Shown here one piece after another: positions 1 to 6,951 of a DNA stretch of 21,310 bases; within the stretch, counting starts at the first letter, position 1; each line of letters begins with the position of its first letter. The stretch comes from Plantago elongata (Eukaryota > Streptophyta > Magnoliopsida > Lamiales > Plantaginaceae), in NCBI GenBank assembly GCA_036897095.1, contig JAYMSP010003064.1, positions 1 to 21,310 of the forward strand, read 5' to 3'. Below the pieces are notes generated by a model. The model ran no database searches, was not told the origin of the DNA, and saw only the letters and a list, made by a program, of their open reading frames with translations. Both the position numbers and the translations under genes were made by a program.

Positions 1-85
1 TGAACCCTTCAACCCCTTGCATAAAAATAGACTGAACACAACCATTAAGAGTGCGAGAATACATCCATTCACGATCGGGATTCAT
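1..85 (-). pseudogene. TNP2-like transposase N-terminus, copy A (partial, cut by window edge)
   Basis: Read from ATG at 85 leftward, the 28 codons visible begin MNPDREWMYSRTLNG and continue with a QGVEGF stretch. This matches the start of the transposase-associated domain that opens TNP2-like CACTA transposases (pattern: W-M-Y-x-R, then G-V-x-x-F). The frame is open to the edge of the window. The sequence is a diverged duplicate of copy B (841-460): WMYSRTLNG against WMYCRTING, and QGVEGF against KGVEDF. Whether the full gene is functional cannot be judged. Confidence 0.75.
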
Positions 86-459
86 ACTTAACATGCGTCT
101 CAATGTATTAGATTTATAATATGTATTGCATTACTTATTTACATTATTAATTCATTCAAATCCGTTAAGAATTTGTAATGGATAAATGCATTTCACATTA
201 CAATTATATTACAAAATTATTTCATCACGAAATTTTCATACCAATAGATAAAATACATGCATTTCACATTACAATAGTTGTAGAGTTTTATAAATTACAT
301 GCATTTCACGGTTAGCACTAATTAAGATAATCCTAGTACATATCTGAGTCAAAATCACCTTATTTTAATAATGTGGTGCATGAACTAGCTACTACATACT
401 TCTTATACCATCCGACCCCTAATTTCGTTCTACCGCTCCAGGCCACAAAACATGCATCC
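86..459 (-). other. Non-coding spacer between the two transposase N-terminal copies
   Basis: This AT-rich stretch holds no open reading frame of note. On the minus strand it is the leader of copy A. Its 18-mer at 385-402 (CTAGCTACTACATACTTC) recurs exactly at 1389-1406 in the leader of copy B. The sequence just upstream of each ATG also shows loose similarity around a TATTAGATTTA word. Together these show that leader plus first coding segment were duplicated as one module. An ATGCATTTCACATTACAAT word recurs within it at about 186 and 248. Confidence 0.5.
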
Positions 460-841
460 TCATCTACGCCATGCATATACTCCGAGCTCATTCCACCACC
501 GAATAGGCAATTCCAACCTCCGCCTCTCCCTCCAATTTAAATATCGGATTTCAAAGGTTGGTTTCTCACCATGATTATTCCAAACTAGATATTTCGACAG
601 GAACCCATTACAGTTCAGGTGTTCGACTACCATTGCAGAAGTCAGAAATTGTTTGTTACGACATGTTTCTAATTTGCAAAGGCACTTTATCAACCCCCAA
701 TCACACAAGTCGGATGTGTCAATGCACACAAGTCGGATGTGTCAATGCACATGCAATGAAATCTTCAACCCCTTTAACAAAACTCGATTGTACTCTTCCA
801 TTTATAGTACGACAATACATCCATGAATGATCCGTAGTCAT
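460..841 (-). pseudogene. TNP2-like transposase N-terminus, copy B (frameshifted)
   Basis: Reading leftward from ATG at 841, the first segment encodes MTTDHSWMYCRTING, then KGVEDF and ALTHPTC, before running into a stop inside a perfect 23-bp tandem duplication (704-749). In another frame the domain resumes with IKCLCKLETCRNK, then HLNCNGF, KYLVWNNHGE. This matches the second half of the transposase-associated domain: a C-x-C...C cluster, then H-L...G-F...Y...W-x-x-H-G-E. The segment ends at a stop near 460 with no further TNP2 homology that I recognise. In the family this domain precedes the catalytic TNP2 region, which is absent here. The frame break makes this copy non-functional as it stands. 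Confidence 0.8.
704..749. repeat. 23-bp perfect tandem duplication
   Basis: The unit beginning CACAAGTCGGATGTGTC occurs twice head to tail (704-726 and 727-749) with no mismatch. It lies inside transposase copy B. Because 23 is not a multiple of three, it shifts the frame of that coding segment. Its perfect identity suggests a recent event, after the element was already decaying. Confidence 0.9.
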
Positions 842-1035
842 TCGATTTTTTTTAACCTAACACGTATAAATTTATTAGATTTACTACATTTACTACATTT
901 CAATTTGTTACGTGTATTTCCCACAAAAGAATTAGTTAGTATAAATCACATTCATTTTCGAAACCAAATTGTCTCTAAAACACTAAATTGAAACTACCAC
1001 TACTACATTTTCAATATTATACTAATTAACAATCC

Positions 1036-1152
1036 AATGGTTCAGACAACGAAGCGTAGCTCAGTTGGTAAGACGCTCCACCTCCAACCAATAGGTCGGA
1101 GGTTCGAGTCACCCTTTAGCCGTTTAAAAGAGAAAAAAAATAAAATGGTTCA
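1036..1152 (+). mobile_element. tRNA-derived SINE (about 99 bp) with target-site duplication
   Basis: The body at 1045-1143 has a pol III A box (TAGCTCAGTTGG, 1057-1068) and a B box (GGTTCGAGTCA, 1101-1111) spaced as in a tRNA gene. It ends in a short TTTAGCCGTTTAAAAG tail and an A-rich run. AATGGTTCA flanks it at 1036-1044 and again at 1144-1152, a 9-bp target-site duplication. It is therefore a retroposed element and not a tRNA gene: the cloverleaf is poor and no proper acceptor stem is seen. A second, 5'-truncated copy with the same 3' tail lies on the minus strand at 16443-16530. The insertion sits in the leader of CACTA transposase copy B. Confidence 0.8.
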
Positions 1153-1701
1153 TATCAAATTAAGCTTAACAAGCTAGTATATAACATTGTTCCCAAAAAT
1201 ATACAATTTCCCAAACTACACAAATTTAACAAAATTCACCACTAGCAAGAAAATCCTCAAATTTTACACTCAACTAAATCTTCTTCATCATACTACGTTT
1301 GTCAAAATATCAAATTAAACTATTTGCATACTTCATACATATTAATTTCTAAATCTCAAAGTTAACACAATACATAATATTACCTAATCTAGCTACTACA
1401 TACTTCATATAAACATGCAACTGCTCAAATTAGTAGAAAATTACAACATCTCCAAATTTTATAAAACTAGGGTTTTAGCCAAAATACCTTCGATTACGGA
1501 GAAATAAGTGGATGAAAGTTGAAATTCGTACTCCACTCGAGCTCCTTGTCCCAAGATCTTTGAGTAGAGTCCAAATTTGACCGGTTTCCAGAGAAAATAG
1601 TCGGAATCGGAGAAAAAAAGGAAGGAGAAAAGAAGAGCAGGGAGAATGAGCTTTTGCTCATCCCCCTGCCCTCTTTTAATATGTCTCAATGACGGACACT
1701 T

Positions 1702-1948
1702 AGACGAACTCAGTTCATGAGTTCGTCTCTGCCTTTTTTTTTTCTTTTTTTTAATTAAAAATAGGGACGGAAAGTTTATCCGTCCCTAATTCGTCGCTAT
1801 TCAACGATGAATAAGTAGTTCGTTGCCGGATAGCGACGAATTGACGATGTTTGTACGACGAATTGAGCATAAACTGGTCCGTCCCTGGGAATAAGACGAA
1901 TAACTTCCGTCGTTATTTTCGTCGCTATTCCCAGCGATTCTTGTAGTG
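1702..1948 (-). repeat. CACTA terminus and subterminal hairpin repeats
   Basis: The terminus is CACTAC read leftward from 1948. Inside it are several inverted repeats. AGGGACGG (1763-1770) pairs with CCGTCCCT (1780-1787). ATTCGTCGCTAT (1789-1800) pairs with ATAGCGACGAAT (1830-1841). AGACGAACTCA (1702-1712) pairs with TGAGTTCGTCT (1718-1728). The words GACGAA and GTCGCTATT recur between 1850 and 1935. In the family, such subterminal repeats bind the regulatory transposon protein. Confidence 0.75.
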
Positions 1949-2377
1949 TTTAATACGTTTTTAATACCATTTAAAAATAATTATTCTCTTGAAATTTTCA
2001 CTTCATACGGTTGCTCGTTTTATTCTTTGAAATACATTGGATCCTTTTATACGTCAGAGATTCACTCCCTCTGAATTCAAACACAATCCTTCTTCTCCAA
2101 CCTCTTCGTTGTAACGTAAAAGCAAAATGCATGAGAAAACCTAAGTATAAACACATCATACAATATGGAAATAACTCATGAGTAATCATGTTAGTGTGTT
2201 GGTTTCGAGCTGGCACACCTGGGATATTTTTTTAAATATCTTTGGTTAAAGTCGAAGGTCCTGTACGGCTGAGCCAACCGCACGCTCCCCCTTCCCTCCC
2301 AAAAAAAAATAAAGGGCTCCATATTATATATGTATATATATAATGTACAATAATGCTAATGTTATTGTATATTGAAC
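1949..2377. other. AT-rich intergenic DNA, no gene seen
   Basis: No coding region, RNA gene or repeat pair is supported here. A simple TA-rich stretch occurs at about 2324-2345. Confidence 0.6.
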
Positions 2378-2437
2378 TGGTCTGATGGTCATTATATGAG
2401 TTTAAGAGGTCTTTTTTTAAGGTCACGGATCGACACT
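2378..2437 (+). repeat. Possible degenerate pol III boxes of a SINE
   Basis: TGGTCTGATGG (2378-2388) resembles an A box and GGATCGACACT (2427-2437) a B box, with spacing as in tRNA-derived SINEs. I find neither a convincing tail nor a target duplication, so this could be chance. Confidence 0.25.
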
Positions 2438-2803
2438 CTAGATCCCCCATTTCTTTTAATTTTCCTTACTCCTTTGTTCTCTTTACTACTTCATATTTTC
2501 TTTCACATTTTTATCCTTCAAGTTTATTATGATTTTCCTTTATTCCTTTCATAATAACTTTATGTAAACTAAAGATAAAAGTGGGAAATAATTTCCTCTT
2601 TCATTATTATTTGAAATATTTATATTTGTTGAACTTTTTATCTAGTAATAATATGAGTTATTTTGGCTATACAATAATTTACGATTATAGTGATTTACGA
2701 CTCATTTTCATACTTTTTTATGTCTTTCACATTTTCAATATGTTGTTTTACTTGTATTTTGTATCAAAATATTTACAACTATGACCTTTTTTTCATAATA
2801 TAA
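2438..2803. other. AT-rich intergenic DNA, no gene seen
   Basis: The stretch is very T-rich. Short open frames here have the low-complexity composition expected of AT-rich DNA and no recognisable motif. Confidence 0.6.
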
Positions 2804-3034
2804 TACTCCCACGTTCCAACACCATCTTCCCGTATTCATTTTTCGTCCGTCTTAACTTTATCTTCTCATCAATTAAATGGAGAATCTTTTTACTACTTTA
2901 TATACTATCTCTTCCACTTTAATCATTATTTGTCATATTATATTCATTCGTCCTACTTTATCTCCATGTTTTCTATTTTTTTTCTTGAAACTTGTTTTCG
3001 ACTCCGTGAGAAGATAAAACGAACAAAGGGGGTA
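2804..3034. mobile_element. Degraded Stowaway-like MITE
   Basis: The left edge TACTCCCACGTTCC and the reverse complement of the right edge (TACCCCCTTTGTTCG) both resemble the Stowaway terminal inverted repeat TACTCCCTCCGTCC. They bound about 230 bp of AT-rich, non-coding sequence, a typical MITE size. Both ends are diverged and the target duplication is only TA, so the call is tentative. Confidence 0.35.
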
Positions 3035-3109
3035 TTAAAATTTATTTTTGTATTTTTATTACAATTTTTTTTCATTTTAAAAAGTAATAAAGTTTACTTT
3101 GATATTAGT

Positions 3110-3284
3110 CAGGGCCTTATTTTAAATTGGCACAGGGCCCCTTAAGAAATTGTTTGTGATAGAATTTGAGTGATCTTATCACAACTGAAATTGAGTTTTT
3201 TTTTTATAAAAAGTTCAATTTGAGTGCGGAGATGACCGCTCAAATGGTATCACAAACAACTCCTAAATCTCTGAGACGGCCCTG
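3110..3284. mobile_element. hAT-like foldback MITE (175 bp, near-palindromic)
   Basis: Both edges read inward as CAGGGCC, a common start of plant hAT elements. The left arm contains GAAATTGTTTGTGATAGAAT and the right arm its inverted counterpart, GAGTTGTTTGTGATACCAT. Pairing continues inward (ATTTGAGTG with CACTCAAAT, ATTGAG with TTCAAT), so nearly the whole element folds on itself around a T-rich/A-rich centre. No protein is encoded. The 8-bp flanks (ATATTAGT and GTTGTCTC) do not match, so the target duplication is lost or the edges are a few bases off. Confidence 0.6.
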
Positions 3285-3410
3285 GTTGTCTCACAGAAAG
3301 TCAAAGTTTTCTGTAATTTAAGTATTAAACGTGACTACCTGGAAGGTTTCCATAATTTTCCCAGTTGAATCATAAATACAAGAAGATCAATGAACATCAA
3401 GCGAGGAAAC
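3285..3410. other. Flank between the MITE and the MULE
   Basis: This 126-bp stretch has no feature that I can support. It was presumably continuous with 9355 onward (upstream of H2A.X) before the MULE inserted. Confidence 0.4.
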
Positions 3411-3479
3411 TGTTAAATGCAACACGTTTTCAGCTAAATACAACACACATATTTTATAACTTAACGAAAATGCCCCTAG
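3411..3479 (+). repeat. MULE left terminal inverted repeat
   Basis: The first 21 bases pair perfectly with the inverse of the right end at 9334-9354. The rest matches loosely, ending in a TGCCCCTAG word that mirrors CTAGGGCA at 9297. A second, diverged half-copy of the motif (TAAATACAACAC) follows at about 3435. Confidence 0.85.
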
Positions 3480-3707
3480 CTAAACAATGAAATACAAAAA
3501 AAATGAAAAATCAAACGAACTTGTATTTTCAAACACGTAAACACTATGCAAACATGTACGGGAACAAAATAACAACACTAAACATAAATCGAAAAAAAAG
3601 ATTGAAATGTATTTTATGTTAGGAAATTATTTCGGTTATATTTTGAACATATGGATTTTGAAAAATATAAAATGAATTTGTAAAAAAAAAATTTTTTTTT
3701 GAATGAT
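3480..3707. other. MULE left subterminal spacer
   Basis: This is AT-rich sequence between the terminal repeat and the palindrome array, with A and T homopolymers around 3682-3700. No coding region is seen. Confidence 0.5.
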
Positions 3708-3880
3708 ATGGCCGGTTATAAAACCGGCCATAGCAAGGAACGGCCGGTTATAGAACCGGCCATATTAAATAGGGCCAGTTTTAAAACCGGTCGTTTCTTG
3801 ATTCTACAGAAATGCAGAATCACGTAATGGCCGGTTTTAAAACCGGCATTTTACGTATATGGTCGGTTTTAAAACCAGCC
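3708..3880. repeat. Left array of GGCCGGTT-TTAA-AACCGGCC palindromes
   Basis: Five near-perfect palindromes of about 20 bp are spaced irregularly at 3710-3729, 3742-3761, 3773-3792, 3829-3847 and 3861-3880. The consensus is GGCCGGTTTTAAAACCGGCC, often flanked by AT on the left and AT on the right. A decayed sixth (TTAAAATCGGTTAG) follows near 3900. The same motif is found in the right subterminal region (9043-9094) and, in shorter form, at the centre of the element (6496-6559). Confidence 0.9.
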
Positions 3881-4105
3881 ATTTCTTTATCTGCATTTGT
3901 TAAAATCGGTTAGTTCTTTATTGTACAGTTTTTTTTTTAATTTGTATGTTTGTTACTTGGTAATTGAAATTGCAATTTGATTTGAAATTTGAACAAGGAT
4001 ACGAATTTGAATTAGAAAATCTTACATTGATAACTTCTTCAAATTTAATGCAATACGACTAGAATATCAAATACCATACTAATATGATTTGACCTGAAAG
4101 ACTAC

Positions 4106-6116
4106 TTAATTGGAAAAGAAATCTTGCAAGTGTTCACAAACTTGATCAACAACTGCTAATATGTCTTCTATCTGCATATACTGCCAGTTCGGCTCTCTGA
4201 TGTGTTTGATCATTCCAGCGATCAATCGTAGCCTCTACAAATAAAAATGAAATAGAGATAAGAATTTTGATAATACGACCAAAACTCGTGTGTGCGTGTG
4301 TGTGTGAAAATGTATAGGAAACATACCACACTAGGATCCATACTGGTCGGTTGGAATTGCTGAGTTTGAGTAATTGACTGGGGCGGGGTTACTTGGATAT
4401 GCGTACGTGGTCGAAACCAGTTTGGGTACATCGGAATTGTTTCATGACCAAATCGCATACAATGAGCTTGTTGTTCGAAGTTACATCGATAGTTCATGAA
4501 GTCTTCGAAGGAATCCCGAACTACATGAGAACATCGATAGCGTAATGGTTGTGGTGGCCTTTGTACAAGCAATAGTTTAATCACTTCTTTAGGAATGTAC
4601 CGGGGGTATCCGAATTGCCGCATAACACGGTCTGGCATGTAAACCTACGTAACCTTTAGACAATGAAGAATTCCCCTATATTGGGATATGGGGGCTGCCT
4701 CCCCCGCCATTGGTCCGAATGGTGTCCAATTCACCTATTACATGAGAGGTAAGTAAAATAAGTATATAATTTAAAAAAAAACAAAGAAGAGTAAAACTTA
4801 ATATAGAATGACATACTTGGTTTGGTTTAGCATTGTCCAGTGTTGTTCTATATGTAAGATGTATAGAAGTTTCATCGTCGGTTCCCAAGTTCCACTTTTC
4901 AAGATGTGGAAAATACCGGTATATCCACGCCTGTAATAGTTTTAAACTCCATTAAAATATAAATTTATATATTTCTTTATTTACATATACATTTATGTAT
5001 TTATAATGTGAAGTGGGCAAACCTGCAGAAGTGAAAGACATCCATCCATCTGTCTGCAATTGATACGTGTAGCAATTCCCAATGGTCTGTATTGATTTGC
5101 TAGTGTAGCAGCCCCTCATGTGTACGAGTCAACCTCGTTGAGGTTAACGAAGAACTGTAGAAACCCGACAGGAACTCGATGACCAGATTTATCGACAAAT
5201 AGAGCTGTCCCCAACAACCACAACAAGTACATGATAGTGTGTGATTGTGGTGGTAGAGTTTGTGCTTTTAACGTTGCCTCAATGGGGCTACGCTTGAAAC
5301 CATCACTTTTGAAATTAGATCTCACTACATCAGACATTTGCATATGAGTTGCTAATGCCTTCTTAAGTGCTTCTGGTAGGAGGTTTGTCTTAACAACACG
5401 ACCTTGAACAGGTACTCCGAGCAAATAGTGGACATCATGCAAGGTTATTGTCATCTCACCAAATGACATGTGAAAGGTATTAGTTTTAGGATGCCACCTT
5501 TCAACAAATGCACTAATCAAAGGCATGTTGATTTTCGGATGCATATGGTTAGGCAAGCGTGCCAGACTGGTGTTGTTGACAACATGAATGACACCATCGT
5601 TCAAATATTATCTGAAACGGTGTAAAGACTGTGGTTTGTGAAATTCCTCGAGAATATCGTGCTTCTGTGGATTGAAAATAGAGATAATAATAGTTGAGTG
5701 ATCAAATAACTCTAATGAACTTGTTTTAAAATTTAAAGTAACTTACATTTTCTCTCCATATGGAGTAAGCAATGTGATCTGGGAAGGAGGTGAGTAACTC
5801 CACATTTGTAGGGCCGTCAGGAATATCGTGTGTTAGCTCTATCCATGCTTCTTCATGTCCAGGGTCTTCGCTTCCACCCTCATCATTATGGCCTCCGCTC
5901 GCACCCTCTCCTTCATTACGGCCACCTAACAGAAGAACCATGAACGTCGTGTTCTATTGACATCGACATGCGTCCTCTAAGTAAAGACTGCGCAATTTCG
6001 GTATCATCATAAAGAATTTCAGCTTCATCTCTTAGCATAGAATATGTGCGGATAGAATCGGGTGTCGCGTACGAGTCTTCTCTTTGTGGGGGTGATTGTT
6101 GATCAGAACTTTCCAA
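4106..6116 (-). pseudogene. Plant mobile domain (PMD, MAIN-like) protein gene, five exons, broken
   Basis: Proposed exons on the minus strand are 6116-5747, 5664-5023, 4930-4817, 4734-4327 and 4234-4106. The last four are multiples of three and join at GT-AG sites. Exon 1 is acidic and Gly/Glu-rich and needs one frameshift near 5930 before LLTSFPDHIAYSIWREN. The second exon carries the domain core: ISAFVERWHPKTNTFHMSFG, then LHDVHYLLGVPVQG and MDGCLSLLQ. These match the aminotransferase-like plant mobile domain found in MAIN/MAIL proteins and in many MULEs. Later exons give AWIYRYFPHLEKW, MPDRVMRQFGYPRYIP, and a tail ending VDQVCEHLQDFFSN. In-frame stops interrupt it at 5608-5610, 5116-5118 and 4645-4647. 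The last two stand where a Trp (TGG) would fit. Known PMD proteins such as MAIN and MAIL1 act in the nucleus in silencing and genome stability; TE copies are of unknown function. Confidence 0.85.
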
Positions 6117-6495
6117 TGTTGTTGAGTCGCCCAGAGCATTTATCGACTGGTATTTCTAGAATATCCTTGGACAATATTTTGCTCCGTCTTGATCCCTCAA
6201 CACCACCTTCTTTCGATGAACCGGCCTTATATATTTTATGTACAAAGTTAAGAGTAGTATCAACATAAACCATCAAAATACATGGTGTAATCATACATGA
6301 ATTAGGAAAATGCAATGTTTTATTAATTAATTACCTTCCACATAGTATCCAAATAATAGTCGGGATTGCTATTATTGAAATATTTCAACTAGAGAGTATG
6401 GAGATGAAGTAAAATAAGATAGGAGTTGAGAGTATGAAGTTTGGTGTGTAAAAAACGAACCTGAAAATGTCATATTTATAGAATTTTTAGGTTTT

Positions 6496-6559
6496 GAACC
6501 GTTTTTTAAAACCGGTTCGAAACAGATTTTTTTCAAGTAAACCGCCTGAACCGGTTCAG
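6496..6559. repeat. Central ACCGGTT palindromes of the MULE
   Basis: GAACCG-TTTTTTAAAA-CCGGTTC (6496-6518) is a palindrome missing one G, and CTGAACCGGTTCAG (6546-6559) is perfect. Both share the GGTTTTAAAACC/ACCGGTT core with the arrays at the two element ends. Confidence 0.7.
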
Positions 6560-6571
6560 ACCGCCTGAGCC

Positions 6572-6669
6572 GGTCAAGTCAGCCAACAGTGGCTAACTTG
6601 ACAGTTGACTGGTCAATGTCGTGGTCAAACCCGACATTGACTGCCCAACTTACCAATGTTAGTTTGACC
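6572..6669. promoter_or_regulatory. Cluster of six W-boxes in inverted repeats
   Basis: TTGAC[C/T] W-box cores occur at 6572-6577(-), 6605-6610(+), 6611-6616(-), 6623-6628(-), 6637-6642(+) and 6664-6669(+). A seventh TTGAC, followed by A, is at 6598. Two inverted repeats organise them: GTCAAGTCAGCC with GGCTAACTTGAC (6573-6602, one mismatch), and GTCAATGTCG with CGACATTGAC (6612-6641, perfect). W-boxes are the binding sites of WRKY transcription factors; binding here is inferred. Confidence 0.7.
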
Positions 6670-6767
6670 CAGCTGGCACGCGGGCGCGCTGGACCGCGTG
6701 CGCGCTAATTTGGCTCTGGCGCACGCGCCTGCGCCAATGGTGCGCTTTCCCGTGCCATTTAGAACTT

Positions 6768-6849
6768 ACTTGTGTCATTTTCTCCAAAACCCTCTCCATA
6801 CTTCTATTACTTGTGTCATTTTTCTCCAAAACCCCCTCCATACTTTTAT
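6768..6849 (+). repeat. 41-bp tandem duplication before the transposase TATA box
   Basis: The unit starting ACTTGTGTCATTTT and continuing through CTCCAAAACCC to CTCCATACTT occurs at 6768-6808 and again from 6809 to about 6849, with a few differences. It ends at the TATATAA box. Confidence 0.8.
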
Positions 6850-6951
6850 ATAAGGTAGTCTTTTCCCAATCCATTTTTCACAACACTCCCTCTATACTCC
6901 AACAAATCTTATATACTACATTTACCAACACAAAAAACTTATACGTAAAAT

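Larger units (their letters stand above)
1..1948 (-). mobile_element. CACTA (En/Spm) transposon, 5' part, reading leftward out of the window
   Basis: Read on the minus strand, the element starts at 1948 with CACTACAAGAATCGCTGGG, the typical plant CACTA terminal sequence. About 250 bp of subterminal repeats follow, built on AGCGACGAA/TTCGTCGCT and GGGACGG words. Further in, at 841-460 and 85-1, lie two copies of the N-terminal transposase-associated domain of a TNP2-type transposase. Both read away from the 1948 end, so this is the 5' end of the element; the rest of the transposase and the 3' terminus lie left of the window. CACTA elements make 3-bp target duplications, which cannot be checked with one end. 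The 1142-1701 stretch is AT-rich leader with no recognisable gene. A short SINE has inserted at 1045-1143. Confidence 0.85.
6317..6951. promoter_or_regulatory. Bidirectional promoter between PMD and transposase genes
   Basis: The two MULE genes start on opposite sides of this 635-bp gap. A minus-strand TATAAATA lies at 6473-6480, suitable for the PMD gene, and a plus-strand TATATAA at 6847-6853 lies about 100 bp before the transposase ATG at 6952. Between them are palindromic ACCGGTT motifs, a W-box cluster, a GC-rich CpG-dense stretch (about 6676-6755) and a 41-bp tandem duplication. The high GC and CpG content stands out sharply from the AT-rich surroundings. Confidence 0.65.

Noticed and set aside
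558-830. Plus-strand open frame of 90 codons
   Set aside because: It is antisense to the CACTA transposase N-terminus and has no recognisable domain.
1051-1125. A tRNA gene suggested by A and B boxes
   Set aside because: There is no proper acceptor stem or cloverleaf, and the sequence ends in an A-rich tail between 9-bp target duplications, so it is a SINE.
1459-1689. Minus-strand open frame of 76 codons in the CACTA leader
   Set aside because: It has no known domain and lies between the terminal repeats and the transposase, where leader sequence is expected. I could not support it as a gene.
2232-3145. Several short open frames in AT-rich DNA
   Set aside because: They are low-complexity (Phe, Leu, Ile, Tyr, Ser rich) and overlap MITE sequence.
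3708-3880. CRISPR-like array
   Set aside because: The units are palindromes with irregular spacing inside a plant transposon; no Cas genes are present and the genome is eukaryotic.
5916-6315. Two overlapping minus-strand starts for the PMD gene
   Set aside because: The frame beginning at 6315 lacks similarity to PMD N-termini, whereas the one from 6116 has the acidic DEAEILYDDTEIAQSLLRGR stretch expected there. I used 6116.
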